Origin: Grimontia hollisae CIP 101886
GTDB lineage: Bacteria; Pseudomonadota; Gammaproteobacteria; Enterobacterales; Vibrionaceae
Direction of reading: 5' to 3'
Length of the DNA: 64,000 nt
Assembly: GCF_000176515.1 (NCBI RefSeq)
Contig: NZ_ADAQ01000008.1
Location: 124,001 to 188,000, forward strand
The notes beneath the pieces are model-generated. The model saw only the letters and a list, made by a program, of their open reading frames with translations, searched no databases and had not been told where the DNA came from. Both the position numbers and the translations under genes were made by a program. Within the stretch, counting starts at the first letter, position 1. Each line of letters starts with the position of its first letter. Positions 28,343 through 37,273 of this stretch are shown here, in pieces.

Positions 28343-29905
28343 CTACATCAGCATGCTGATCAGCATGCTCTGGGTTTGGTTCATCTGTGCGATCTGGCTG
28401 TCCATCTTGGCGTAATAATCACGCAGAGACAGAGCCTTCGCTTCCATCCGCGCATCCAGTGCTTCCCGCTCTTCCTGCAAACGCTGATTGTCTGCATCCA
28501 ACCGGTCGATCCTGACATCAAACAGGCCGCCGTTTTTGTGGTAATCGTCCAGTACGGTCAGCATGCTGCCCATGATGCCGGTCTGTTTTTCCGGCACTGA
28601 GCTGGCTGGATCGCCCATAAACAACTTGGCGATTTCATCGAAGTTGTCTTCCATCGCCTTGTCGAACTTGTCAGATTCCAGCTCCAGCGTACCGTCCATC
28701 TTGGTGGTGATCCCAAGCTGTGACAGTGTGCCCAGCGTCGACGAGGCGTATTGGTCAGAAATCACCGAACGCAACCGGCTGATCATCGAACGGGTTGCCG
28801 CATCACCAGACAGGGCCGCCGCCATTTCCTCACTGGATTTGGTGTAGGTGTTAACCGTTTCCACCACCTTGTTGTAGCTGTCGATAAACGTTTTCACCGT
28901 TTCTTTCACGCCGTCTTCATCACGCTGGATGTTGACGTTAACCGTGCCGGTTTCTTTCAGCGTCAGGGTGATACCGTCAATCACGTTTTCCATTTTGTTG
29001 GTCGGCGAAGTCAGTTCCATGTTACCGAACTTAACAACCGCATCTTGCGCCGCCTGAAGCGGCACGCCGAGATCGCTTACCGCCACATCGCTTCCGTTAT
29101 CATCTTTGGCGGTCACGTTCGTCACCGACAGCCCTTTCACCGCGTTTGCCACCCCGGTGTCTTTGGCGTTGAGCACCATGGTCAGCTGATCGCCGGTCTG
29201 CACCAGCGTGACCTTGGCGCCATCGGCGTTTTCATGGCGGTTAATCGCACTTTGCAACTCCTCAGCCGTCACGCCTTTTTCGTCATAACGGGCAATGTTC
29301 TGGTCATATTCTTTGATGCGGGCATCAAAGCTGGCTTTGGCCTCTTGATCTTCTGCCAGTTTGGCCTCTGCTTTGGCTTCCCAGCCGTCTTCGCTGGTGT
29401 CAATGTTGTGCTCTTTTGCCACCTCGGTCAGGGTATCGGTACGGTACTGTGCCTTCTTGCTCTCTTCCTTGGTTTTCAGCTCGGTCGCCAGCGCGGCAAT
29501 ATCGACACTCACGGTTCCTTTATCCGTGGTGAATTCCACTTTTCCTGTGGTCAGATAGCTGCCTTTTTTCATCGTCAGCACTTTGTCACGCGCTGCCTGC
29601 GCCAGCTGGGTCACATCAAAGTTATATTCACCGGATACCGCACCGCCGGATACGGCCACGCCCATCACATCGGTGTTACTCAATTCGGCTTTCAGCTTGT
29701 TCAGTTCAGTGTAGGCGTTCAGATCTTCCACCGTGTTGCGAAAGCTGTTCAGTGCCCCCTGAATTTCTTTCAGGGCATCCATTTCCGCCGTGTTCATGCC
29801 TTCCTGGCGGTTTAACTGGTTCTCGACCGGGGCGCGCTCTGCCGCCACGATCGCTTGAATCATCGCTTCGTAATCAATGCCTGATCCGAGACCTGTCATT
29901 AACAT
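28343..29905 (-). CDS. lafB: Lateral flagellar filament cap protein FliD (LafB)
   Basis: 520 residues. The N-terminal FliD domain has TGLGSGIDYEAMIQAIVAAERAP; the C-terminal domain has FIDSYNKVVETVNTYT and the final coiled coil MDSQIAQMNQTQSMLISML. FliD forms the distal cap under which flagellin folds. Residues about 120-235 form a Lys/Glu/Ala-rich, probably coiled insertion, making the protein longer than E. coli FliD (468). It is the first gene of the late block, with a sigma-54 promoter 74 bases upstream. Confidence 0.92.
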   Translation of the reverse strand: MLMTGLGSGIDYEAMIQAIVAAERAPVENQLNRQEGMNTAEMDALKEIQGALNSFRNTVEDLNAYTELNKLKAELSNTDVMGVAVSGGAVSGEYNFDVTQLAQAARDKVLTMKKGSYLTTGKVEFTTDKGTVSVDIAALATELKTKEESKKAQYRTDTLTEVAKEHNIDTSEDGWEAKAEAKLAEDQEAKASFDARIKEYDQNIARYDEKGVTAEELQSAINRHENADGAKVTLVQTGDQLTMVLNAKDTGVANAVKGLSVTNVTAKDDNGSDVAVSDLGVPLQAAQDAVVKFGNMELTSPTNKMENVIDGITLTLKETGTVNVNIQRDEDGVKETVKTFIDSYNKVVETVNTYTKSSEEMAAALSGDAATRSMISRLRSVISDQYASSTLGTLSQLGITTKMDGTLELESDKFDKAMEDNFDEIAKLFMGDPASSVPEKQTGIMGSMLTVLDDYHKNGGLFDVRIDRLDADNQRLQEEREALDARMEAKALSLRDYYAKMDSQIAQMNQTQSMLISMLM

Positions 29906-29978
29906 GGGGTACTCTCCAAATACTGGGTGCCACGTCGACCTGCCGCTCTAACACTGTGTCGCGCGGCAGCAGGCCTTG

Positions 29979-29995
29979 AGCAATCTTTGTGCCAA
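29979..29995 (-). promoter_or_regulatory. Sigma-54 promoter of lafB operon
   Basis: Minus strand TTGGCACAAAGATTGCT matches the -24/-12 consensus TGGCAC-N5-TTGC with GG and GC ten bases apart. About 74 bases before lafB. LafK is the expected activator. Confidence 0.8.
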
Positions 29996-30025
29996 TTTCG
30001 CAGCATGAATTTTCAATGGGTTAAT

Positions 30026-30056
30026 AAAAAGAAAGCGGAAGTAAACCTTCCGCTTT
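30026..30056 (-). terminator. Terminator of first flagellin gene
   Basis: AAAGCGGAAG / CTTCCGCTTT with a 5-base loop, followed on the minus strand by CTTTTTATT. It lies about 40 bases after the flagellin stop. Confidence 0.85.
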
Positions 30057-30097
30057 GAGGTGTTTTATGCGGTAAATTCCGCCCAGACTGAAACGTA

Positions 30098-31393
30098 TTA
30101 ACGCAGCAGCTGCGACACCATGCTTGGCATCTGGTTAGCCTGTGACAGCACAGTGATACCTGCCTGCATCATGGTGTTTTGCTTGGTCATATTGGCCGAT
30201 TCTGCCGCAATATCGGCATCCATAATGCGGCCTTTTGCTACCGCCATATTTTCTGCAATATTGCCCAGGTTATTGATGGTGGACTGGAAACGGTTCTGGG
30301 TCGCACCCAGATCGGCGCGGATAGAGCCCACCGCATCTATCATATTGTCAATCGCTTCCATCGCTTTACCAGCATCTTCAGCCGTGGCGATATCACCCAG
30401 TTTTTCGGTATCCAGCATTGTGCTGTCTACTTTCACGTTAATTACATTAGGATCATGGCTTTTCAGTTCTTTACCAAGAGCCGTCATTGCTGCTTGCAGT
30501 TGAGACAAGTCTTTTCCATCCGCAATGTCTTTAAGCTCCCCCTTCCCTGTGTCTACATTTCCTTCTAACACGGATGCAAGTGCATCAAGTTTCTCCAGAT
30601 TATCTTTATCACCTGTTTTCAGTGTTACCTTGACATTCGTGCCATCAGATTGATCTGAAACGGTTGCTTGGATACCCAAATCTTCAAGGACGGCTTTTAG
30701 TTCTTCTTCATTCGCAACCCCCAGAGATGCATAGGTAATATTTCCAGATTCAGCTCCATCAGTTTCAGTTTTAAGCTTCGTGGTAATTTTACTGACTGCA
30801 TCCAATTTCTTCAGATCTTCTTCAGACGTACCCAATCCTAATTCCGCTAAACCAGCTTCTACAGCAGCCTGCACATCATATTTAGACAATTTACCTTCAG
30901 TCACATCATCTGCAGTCAAGACTTTGCTGTCTACATCCGCACCGACCTGGAAATCTACTCCTGCTTCTAATTTCTCAAACAGGTTTTCACCTTTACCATA
31001 GGTAGTAGTATCCGCAATACGGTCCAGCTCTTTTTTCATTTGCTGGAATTCTTTGTTCAGTGCCGCGCGGTCTGATTCTGAGTTGGTGCCATTTTTCGCC
31101 TGCACGCCCAAATCGCGCATACGGTGCAGGATATTGGTGTACTCCTGCAGCGCACCTTCCGCAGTCTGCGCCATAGAAATACCGTCGTTGGCGTTACGTT
31201 TTGCTACGTTCAGGCCGTTGATTTGTGATGTCATGCGGTTGGCGATTTGCAGACCCGCTGCATCATCTTTGGCGCTGTTAATGCGCAGACCGGTCGACAG
31301 GCGCTGCAAAGATGTGTTCAGTGAACTTTGCGTTCCCAGCAGGTTACGCTGTGCATTCATTGATGCAAAGTTGGTGTTGATGGTCATTGCCAT
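30098..31393 (-). CDS. lafA: Lateral flagellin (copy 1)
   Basis: 431 residues. The N-terminal D0/D1 region (1-150) has [38 protein letters not shown] and [22 protein letters not shown]. The C-terminal D1/D0 (about 345-431) has [18 protein letters not shown] and ends [17 protein letters not shown]. Residues 195-331 form a Lys-rich variable domain with 17 lysines, lower in GC than the rest. It is the filament subunit. The 5' and 3' parts are almost identical to copy 2 (30 to 1.5 kb upstream on the same strand), differing at residues 23 and 165 and within about 214-350. Confidence 0.95.
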   Translation of the reverse strand: MAMTINTNFASMNAQRNLLGTQSSLNTSLQRLSTGLRINSAKDDAAGLQIANRMTSQINGLNVAKRNANDGISMAQTAEGALQEYTNILHRMRDLGVQAKNGTNSESDRAALNKEFQQMKKELDRIADTTTYGKGENLFEKLEAGVDFQVGADVDSKVLTADDVTEGKLSKYDVQAAVEAGLAELGLGTSEEDLKKLDAVSKITTKLKTETDGAESGNITYASLGVANEEELKAVLEDLGIQATVSDQSDGTNVKVTLKTGDKDNLEKLDALASVLEGNVDTGKGELKDIADGKDLSQLQAAMTALGKELKSHDPNVINVKVDSTMLDTEKLGDIATAEDAGKAMEAIDNMIDAVGSIRADLGATQNRFQSTINNLGNIAENMAVAKGRIMDADIAAESANMTKQNTMMQAGITVLSQANQMPSMVSQLLR

Positions 31394-31482
31394 AATAGTT
31401 TTCCTCTTTCATCGTCAAAAGGGATGTCAGTGCGGCGCCATGGCCATCTGCTCCCGTGTTCTTTTTCTGTCGATGAACTAAG

Positions 31483-31507
31483 ACGACCGTTTTTTGGGGG
31501 ACTTAAA
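31483..31507 (-). promoter_or_regulatory. Candidate LafS (sigma-28) promoter of flagellin copy 1
   Basis: Minus strand TTTAAG, 13 bases, GGTCGT. The same pair precedes flagellin copy 2 and, with a 14-base spacer, flgM. It resembles TAAAGTTT-N11-GCCGATAA only loosely. Confidence 0.5.
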
Positions 31508-31570
31508 TAGAAAATAGAGATGAGAGGGGTGTTTATAGATTATTGATTTTATTGTCTTTTAAAGACACAT

Positions 31571-31597
31571 AAAAAAGGCGGAAGCATTGCTTCCGCC
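31571..31597 (-). terminator. Terminator of second flagellin gene
   Basis: GGCGGAAGC / GCTTCCGCC with an ATT loop, followed on the minus strand by TTTTTT. It separates the two flagellin units, so each is monocistronic. Confidence 0.88.
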
Positions 31598-31643
31598 CTG
31601 GTGACAAGGTGGGACAGCCCATCGCCACCCAAAATGAAACGTA

Positions 31644-32939
31644 TTAACGCAGCAGCTGCGATACCATGCTTGGCATCTGGTTAGCCTGTGACAGCACAGT
31701 GATACCTGCCTGCATCATGGTGTTTTGTTTGGTCATATTGGCTGATTCTGCCGCAATGTCCGCATCCATAATGCGGCCTTTGGCGACCGCCATATTCTCC
31801 GCAATATTGCCCAGGTTATTGATGGTTGACTGGAAGCGGTTTTGGGTCGCACCCAGATCGGCGCGGATAGAGCCCACCGCATCAATCATGGCGTCAATCG
31901 CTTCCATCGCTTTACCGGCATCGTCGGCCGTGGCGATATCACCCAGTTTTTCAGTATCCAGCGTCGCACTGTCTACTTTGACACTGATAACGTTAGGATC
32001 ATGGCTCTTAAGTTCTTTACCAAGGCCCTCCATCGCACTTTGGAGAGCTGTCAGCTCTTCACCTTGGTTGATATCTTTAAGCTCACCTTTTGTCATGTCT
32101 ACATTTTCTTTCAATGCAGTTGCAAGAGTATCCAACTTACCTAATGCATCTTTGTCACCAGTCTTCAGAGTGATCTTTACTTTTGTACTGTCACTGCCCT
32201 GTGCAACCGTAGCACCGATACCTAAATCAGCAAGAACTGATTCCACTTCTTCTTTTGATGCAACTCCAAGATCAGTGAGATTAATATCATTAGACAGTTG
32301 ACCATCAGTTTCAGTTTTAAGCTTCGTGGTAATTTTACTGACTGCATCCAATTTCTTCAGATCTTCTTCAGACGTACCCAATCCTAATTCCGCTAAACCA
32401 GCTTCTACAGCAGCCTGCACATCATATTTAGACAATTTACCTTCTTTCACATCATCTGCAGTCAAAACTTTGCTGTCTACATCCGCACCGACCTGGAAAT
32501 CTACTCCTGCTTCTAATTTCTCAAACAGGTTTTCACCTTTACCGTAAGTCGTAGTGTCCGCAATACGGTCCAGCTCTTTTTTCATTTGCTGGAATTCTTT
32601 GTTCAGTGCCGCGCGGTCTGATTCTGAGTTGGTGCCGTTTTTCGCCTGCACGCCCAAATCACGCATACGGTGCAGAATATTGGTGTACTCCTGCAGCGCA
32701 CCTTCCGCCGTCTGCGCCATAGAAATACCGTCGTTGGCGTTACGTTTTGCTACGTTCAGGCCGTTGATTTGTGATGTCATGCGGTTAGCGATTTGCAGAC
32801 CTGCTGCGTCATCTTTGGCGCTGTTAATACGCAGACCCGTCGACAGGCGCTGCAAAGACGTGTTCAGTGAGTTTTGCGTGCCCAGCAGGTTACGCTGCGC
32901 ATTCATTGATGCAAAGTTGGTGTTGATGGTCATTGCCAT
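31644..32939 (-). CDS. lafA: Lateral flagellin (copy 2)
   Basis: 431 residues, collinear with copy 1. Residues 1-213 and about 350-431 are nearly identical, while residues 214-306 differ clearly (for example [18 protein letters not shown] here against [17 protein letters not shown] there). A flagellin filament subunit exported by the lateral apparatus. It has its own promoter region, which repeats that of copy 1 almost base for base over about 120 bases, and its own terminator. The pair resembles lafA1/lafA2 of Aeromonas. Confidence 0.95.
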   Translation of the reverse strand: MAMTINTNFASMNAQRNLLGTQNSLNTSLQRLSTGLRINSAKDDAAGLQIANRMTSQINGLNVAKRNANDGISMAQTAEGALQEYTNILHRMRDLGVQAKNGTNSESDRAALNKEFQQMKKELDRIADTTTYGKGENLFEKLEAGVDFQVGADVDSKVLTADDVKEGKLSKYDVQAAVEAGLAELGLGTSEEDLKKLDAVSKITTKLKTETDGQLSNDINLTDLGVASKEEVESVLADLGIGATVAQGSDSTKVKITLKTGDKDALGKLDTLATALKENVDMTKGELKDINQGEELTALQSAMEGLGKELKSHDPNVISVKVDSATLDTEKLGDIATADDAGKAMEAIDAMIDAVGSIRADLGATQNRFQSTINNLGNIAENMAVAKGRIMDADIAAESANMTKQNTMMQAGITVLSQANQMPSMVSQLLR

Positions 32940-33028
32940 AATAGGTTTCCTCTTTCATCGTCAAAAGGGATGTCAGTGCGGCACCATGGCCATCTGCTCC
33001 CGTGTTCTTTTTCTGTCGATGAACTAAG

Positions 33029-33053
33029 ACGACCGTTTTTTGGGGGACTTAAA
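33029..33053 (-). promoter_or_regulatory. Candidate LafS (sigma-28) promoter of flagellin copy 2
   Basis: Same TTTAAG-N13-GGTCGT pair as before copy 1, in a block (32940-33062) that repeats 31394-31515 with only two or three base changes. Confidence 0.5.
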
Positions 33054-33151
33054 TAGAAAATAGAAACAAAAAGCGAAAATCTAACAGAGTAGAGAATAAA
33101 CGAGAGAAATGAAAAGGATGGATGCAGGGCGGCGAGCGGGCTGGTATATGC

Positions 33152-33176
33152 CTGCGGTGGATAATGTCCACCGCAG
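33152..33176 (-). terminator. Hairpin after lafW
   Basis: 10-bp perfect stem CTGCGGTGGA / TCCACCGCAG with a 5-base loop, 8 bases after the lafW stop on the minus strand. There is no T run, so it may stabilise the 3' end or act with Rho. Confidence 0.45.
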
Positions 33177-33184
33177 TGCAGATA

Positions 33185-34342
33185 TCAGTGGCCGTTTTCG
33201 GTGTCCAGCAGGGCCACAACATTGTGGCGGGTGGCATTGGCTTGTGCCAGCAGGGTCGGTACGGCGTTGTTAACCAGCAGCAGGGTAATGTCTTTGGGTA
33301 ACTCAAACCAGCTGGCTTCGATACTGCCATCCGGTGCGATCAGGGTTGTATGTTCGTCTGGGGTGTAACGTCGCACCAAGGGGCTGGCGGCCAGACTTTG
33401 TGCCAGTTCGGCTTCCCTCTGCTTTTGTTGTTTATCCAGCGCTTGCAGGGAATGATGGATTTTCTGTAACAGACGTTCGATATCCGCCAAGGCCTGGCGG
33501 GTGGTCTCCGGTTTGCTGAAGTCTAACCCGTCCGGATCGGGACCGTGAGCCTCCTGCGGCTCGACTTTAGCCTTGACGGGGTTGCCTGCCGGAAGGACCT
33601 GACCATTACCCGACACCCAGATCCCGCCTTTGATGTCTGGCCAGCGCCCTTTATCAATGGTGAAGATCAGCTCTCCGTATTTGTCCAATGCCACCTGAAT
33701 GTCGCGTGGGGCTAATGCCTTGTTCAGGGTTTCTACGATGGCTTTTGGGGTGTCATCCCAGCGAATACGCGCCCGAACCGTGCTTGGCTGACCGTGGTCA
33801 AACTGAAAACGCACCACTTCATCCTGATTGCGCCAACCATTCAGGCGCACCCCTTTCACGGTAAAGCTGTGTTGATCATTGCTGCCGCGCAAGCGTGGTG
33901 ACAAGTCATGGTGCAGCACAGGTTCACCGTCATAGCGGGCATCTTTGGTCAACCGGGTCAGCCGGCTTTTCAGGTGACTGAGCGACTGTTGCAACTGTGA
34001 CTTTTCATTTTCCCGTGCCTGCAAACTGCGGCGGGCGATCTGGCGCAATTGTTCCAACAGGGCCACGGCATCTTTCAACGCAGACACCGCACTTTGTGCA
34101 TGGGCCGCCTCTTGGTGCCTGACCTTGGTTTCGACCAGAGCTCCGCGCTGCCTCCCCTTCGTCAGTGGTGGACGTTCTGACGACGGCGAGGGTTGTTCAC
34201 GCTTTGCGGTGACACGGGCGGTTTCCGTCACCGGTTGCGAGGTCACCGGCTCCAGTGTGGTGCCTGTCGGTGCCGTCACAGGTGGCTGCTGGGTGTTGAC
34301 TTTATTGACCAAGACGTCCTCTTTTTTCACTGCATCGGGCAA
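33185..34342 (-). CDS. lafW: Flagellin-like/hook-associated protein LafW
   Basis: 385 residues encoded between flgL and the flagellins, the place of lafW (putative hook-associated protein) in Flag-2 and Vibrio lateral loci. Residues 85-145 resemble flagellin D1 (helical ALLEQLRQIARRSLQA, then LTRLTKDARYDGEPVL, like [15 protein letters not shown]). The last 30 residues, NAVPTLLAQANATRHNVVALLD, resemble the flagellin C-terminus. The usual flagellin N-terminal D0 is replaced by a Pro/Thr/Ser-rich tail (1-75). It may form a junction or minor filament part, or a secreted protein. Function unproven. Confidence 0.65.
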   Translation of the reverse strand: MPDAVKKEDVLVNKVNTQQPPVTAPTGTTLEPVTSQPVTETARVTAKREQPSPSSERPPLTKGRQRGALVETKVRHQEAAHAQSAVSALKDAVALLEQLRQIARRSLQARENEKSQLQQSLSHLKSRLTRLTKDARYDGEPVLHHDLSPRLRGSNDQHSFTVKGVRLNGWRNQDEVVRFQFDHGQPSTVRARIRWDDTPKAIVETLNKALAPRDIQVALDKYGELIFTIDKGRWPDIKGGIWVSGNGQVLPAGNPVKAKVEPQEAHGPDPDGLDFSKPETTRQALADIERLLQKIHHSLQALDKQQKQREAELAQSLAASPLVRRYTPDEHTTLIAPDGSIEASWFELPKDITLLLVNNAVPTLLAQANATRHNVVALLDTENGH

Positions 34343-34383
34343 TCAGGGGTTGCCCGTTGGGTTAACGCGTGGTGTGCGTACCG

Positions 34384-35307
34384 TTACATCATCTTGAACA
34401 GGGACAGGTTTTGGATCTTGGTATAGGACATTTGCGTTGCCTGTAAGGCGGCCATATGCGTGTTCAACCGTAAGATGGCTTCGCTGTAATCCAGATCTTC
34501 CACGTCGCTGATCAAGTTTTCGTTCATTAACGCATTGTCTTCGTGTGCCCCCGCAATGCGATCCATTGAGGCACGTTGCGCCCCCACGTCTGTCAATACC
34601 TGCCCCATTCCTTCTCTCACGGCCGAGATATGGGTTTGGGCGCGCGATACACTGGCGGTCAGGGCATCTCCGGTCACCGCTGGGTCGCGTAAGTCGTCGA
34701 TCACAGATGCCAGCGTGTTAAAAATATCACTGCCATCATCCGCACCATTGAAGTATAGGTCATGTGCGGTCTGGTTGGCGGGGATCTGGGTTGACTCGGC
34801 AACAGAGACCATGCGCTGCTCTTGGTTTCCCTGAAACACATATAAGCCTGTGTCAGGATCGCGTGCCACCGCAGGGGTGTCTGTTTTGGTGCCTGAGAAA
34901 ATATAATCCCCGTTCGGGTTTTGGCTGTTTGCCTCACTCAGTAACTGGTCAAGGATCCCTTCCAGTTCGCTGGCTATCGCCTCACGCCCTGTTTTATCGC
35001 TGTTACTGGCGTTGAGTACGCTGGCCACCAGCTCCTCTGCACGCAATAACGCATTGTTGGAGGCGTCAATGTGCGACTCCGTCAGGGTGAGCTGTTTTTC
35101 CAGATTAGTGATATTTTTCTGGAACTGGGCAATGTTTGATTGCTCACGGTTGAGCATCATCACCTGCACGGCACCCAGCGGATCGTCAGACGCGGCCAAC
35201 ATTTTTTTCTGTGAGCCCATTTCTGTCAGAACCCGGTTCACGCCCGCCGTTGAGGTCTGGATGCTGGTGAACATCATCTCATTGAGTTGCGCTGAACTTA
35301 AACGCAT
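34384..35307 (-). CDS. flgL: Lateral hook-filament junction protein FlgL
   Basis: 307 residues. It starts MRLSSAQLNEMMFTSIQ and has KKMLAASDDPLGAVQVMMLNREQ, typical of FlgL/HAP3, and ends with the flagellin-like DLDYSEAILRLNTHMAALQATQMSYTKIQ. It joins hook-associated FlgK to the filament. Follows flgK by 17 bases and precedes lafW by 41 bases, so it is probably in the flgB operon. Confidence 0.93.
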   Translation of the reverse strand: MRLSSAQLNEMMFTSIQTSTAGVNRVLTEMGSQKKMLAASDDPLGAVQVMMLNREQSNIAQFQKNITNLEKQLTLTESHIDASNNALLRAEELVASVLNASNSDKTGREAIASELEGILDQLLSEANSQNPNGDYIFSGTKTDTPAVARDPDTGLYVFQGNQEQRMVSVAESTQIPANQTAHDLYFNGADDGSDIFNTLASVIDDLRDPAVTGDALTASVSRAQTHISAVREGMGQVLTDVGAQRASMDRIAGAHEDNALMNENLISDVEDLDYSEAILRLNTHMAALQATQMSYTKIQNLSLFKMM

Positions 35308-35324
35308 GGCTGACTCCTCCGCGG

Positions 35325-36719
35325 TTAGTTAAACATGCCCATGGTGATATCCAACAGCTGCTGTGCCGTTGAAATCACTTTGGCATTCGCCTGATACATT
35401 TGGGTGAACTGCATTAAACTCACCGCTTCCTCATCCAGGTTGACACCGCTGACGCTATCACGCGCGTTTTCTGCATGTTTTACCTGGCTTTCTGCTGAAG
35501 CCATGTCCGTTTTTGACTGTGAGGTTTTGATCGCCCAATCGCCACACAGACCGGTGTAAGCAGTAAACAGCGTTTTGCCATTGACCTTGTCAATGGTGTC
35601 GCCATATTGCGCCAAATCGGTCTCTGACAACTTTGCTTTATCAAGGGTGATCGGCGCATTTTTCAGGCCAATCAACGCCTCCAGATTGTCGCTGTTCCCC
35701 GGTTCATCCACCGTCCCGTTACCGGCAAAGGCCAGTGCTTTGGGATCGCTGACCAGCAGGGTCAGGTTTTTCGCTGCCCCTTCAATCTGATCCACGCCAC
35801 CAAACAAGGGTTGTCCTTGCTTACCGTTCAAATCTACCCCCTGGGTGTGCTGGGCGTTGAACTGGGTAGCAAAGCTGTAGGCCATCACATCCAGTTCCCG
35901 CTCCAGCGACTGGAGATGACCATCCCGGTAATTGAGCATGCCGCCAATCGTCCCCCCGGCACTGCTGCCGAGCGTGAATGTGCTTTCGCCACGCTTGAGC
36001 ACCAGCCCACCGTCACTGTTTTTCATCAATTGGCTGGCACTGGCCCCATTCACCAGTGGCTGGCCTTGATCCAGAGAAACCGACACCGAACCATCACTGT
36101 GATAGGTGGTGTTGATATCCATCATGCTGGATAACTCAGTCAATGTGGCATCCCGCGCATCCAGCAAGCTGGCTTTTTCTGCTTCTGAGCCGTTTGCCTC
36201 GCGCAGGCTTCTGTTCAGGCTCGCCAGGTTTGCCATCAGGGTATTGGCTTTGTTCACGCTCGCTTCCAGTTGGCCGTCAACCTGTTTTCTCTGGCTTTCC
36301 AGCTGTTGGCTCAGGTTGTTAAAGCGATCCACCATCGCCTCGCTCTGGCTGATGATAGTCTGACGGTACGCAATATCCTGCGGCTGTGCCGACGCTTCGT
36401 TCAACGCAGCATAAAAACGGTCCAACCCAACATTCAGGCTGGTGTTATCACTGGTCAGCAGCGCTTCAGCCTGGCTGAGGTACTGCGTGGTTGCCTGATG
36501 GTACCCAAACCCGCTGCGCTGACGCTGAATCTGCAGGTGGGTGAAGGTATCTGACATACGTTCAACGCTCGACACCTGAACACCACCATCCTGTGAACCA
36601 AAACTGATGCGCTGGCGACTGTAGCCCGGCACCAGGGATTGGTTGATGTTCTGGCCTGTCACAGAAAGACCGGCGCTCGCCGCATTCAATCCTGAAAGGC
36701 CAATGTTAAATAAGTTCAT
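35325..36719 (-). CDS. flgK: Lateral hook-associated protein FlgK
   Basis: 464 residues, shorter than E. coli FlgK (547), consistent with a reduced outer domain. The N-terminus MNLFNIGLSGLNAASAGLSVTGQNINQSLVPGYSRQ is the rod/hook family signature. The C-terminus has SGVNLDEEAVSLMQFTQMYQANAKVISTAQQLLDI. It sits at the hook tip as first junction protein. 20 bases separate it from flgJ. Confidence 0.93.
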   Translation of the reverse strand: MNLFNIGLSGLNAASAGLSVTGQNINQSLVPGYSRQRISFGSQDGGVQVSSVERMSDTFTHLQIQRQRSGFGYHQATTQYLSQAEALLTSDNTSLNVGLDRFYAALNEASAQPQDIAYRQTIISQSEAMVDRFNNLSQQLESQRKQVDGQLEASVNKANTLMANLASLNRSLREANGSEAEKASLLDARDATLTELSSMMDINTTYHSDGSVSVSLDQGQPLVNGASASQLMKNSDGGLVLKRGESTFTLGSSAGGTIGGMLNYRDGHLQSLERELDVMAYSFATQFNAQHTQGVDLNGKQGQPLFGGVDQIEGAAKNLTLLVSDPKALAFAGNGTVDEPGNSDNLEALIGLKNAPITLDKAKLSETDLAQYGDTIDKVNGKTLFTAYTGLCGDWAIKTSQSKTDMASAESQVKHAENARDSVSGVNLDEEAVSLMQFTQMYQANAKVISTAQQLLDITMGMFN

Positions 36720-36739
36720 AGGTCATCTTTTCCCGTGAT

Positions 36740-37273
36740 TCATTCATCACCGCGCAGGGCAAGGGAATCCTCGCCTGCCTGAGGGTTAAATTGACGTTGT
36801 TGCAACAGTGAAACCGTGCCGTTTCCCCAATACTGGGCGCTGTGATTGGTCACAGCAGAATGATCAACCCCGTCTGACGTGGTAATGGCGAACGGTTCAA
36901 CGTTACCGGGTGTGCTTTGGTTATCTATAACGACCGTTTTTTCATCTGTCCTAACTGTATTTTTTTGACTGAGCTGACGCGTCAGCATGTCAGCAATTCC
37001 CAGGCTCTGCTGTCGGCTCAACTCCACGGCCAATTGTCCATCCAGCATGTCGCGGTAGAAGGTTTGCTGACGGCTGTTAAACAATCCGTCTTCTTCCTCT
37101 CTCAACGCATCAGAGGCTTGACGCATGTGCTTGAGCACTGTTTGTAAAAACAGGGCTTCAAACTGTTGGGACGCTGTCTGTAACGCCGCGTCTTTATCAG
37201 GATTGGCTTTGATGTTTTGTAGCGTGTGTGTGTCATTAAACAGGCGCTGCATATCGGTATCATTTACTTTCAT
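36740..37273 (-). CDS. flgJ: Lateral rod-capping protein FlgJ without muramidase domain
   Basis: 177 residues. The N-terminal rod-binding domain (about 25-105) has QFEALFLQTVLKHMRQASDAL and the family segment FYRDMLDGQLAVELSRQQSLGIADML. The remaining 70 residues are polar with no peptidoglycan hydrolase motif, whereas E. coli FlgJ (313) has a C-terminal glucosaminidase. The start overlaps the flgI stop by one base. A separate hydrolase must open the wall for this rod. Confidence 0.85.
   Translation of the reverse strand: MKVNDTDMQRLFNDTHTLQNIKANPDKDAALQTASQQFEALFLQTVLKHMRQASDALREEEDGLFNSRQQTFYRDMLDGQLAVELSRQQSLGIADMLTRQLSQKNTVRTDEKTVVIDNQSTPGNVEPFAITTSDGVDHSAVTNHSAQYWGNGTVSLLQQRQFNPQAGEDSLALRGDE

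Noticed and set aside
28751-29815. 354-codon open frame opposite fliD
   Set aside because: Rich in His, Phe and Arg as expected for an antisense shadow; fliD on the other strand is unmistakable.
31666-32301. 211-codon open frame opposite flagellin copy 2
   Set aside because: A shadow frame; similar shorter frames occur opposite copy 1 at the matching place.
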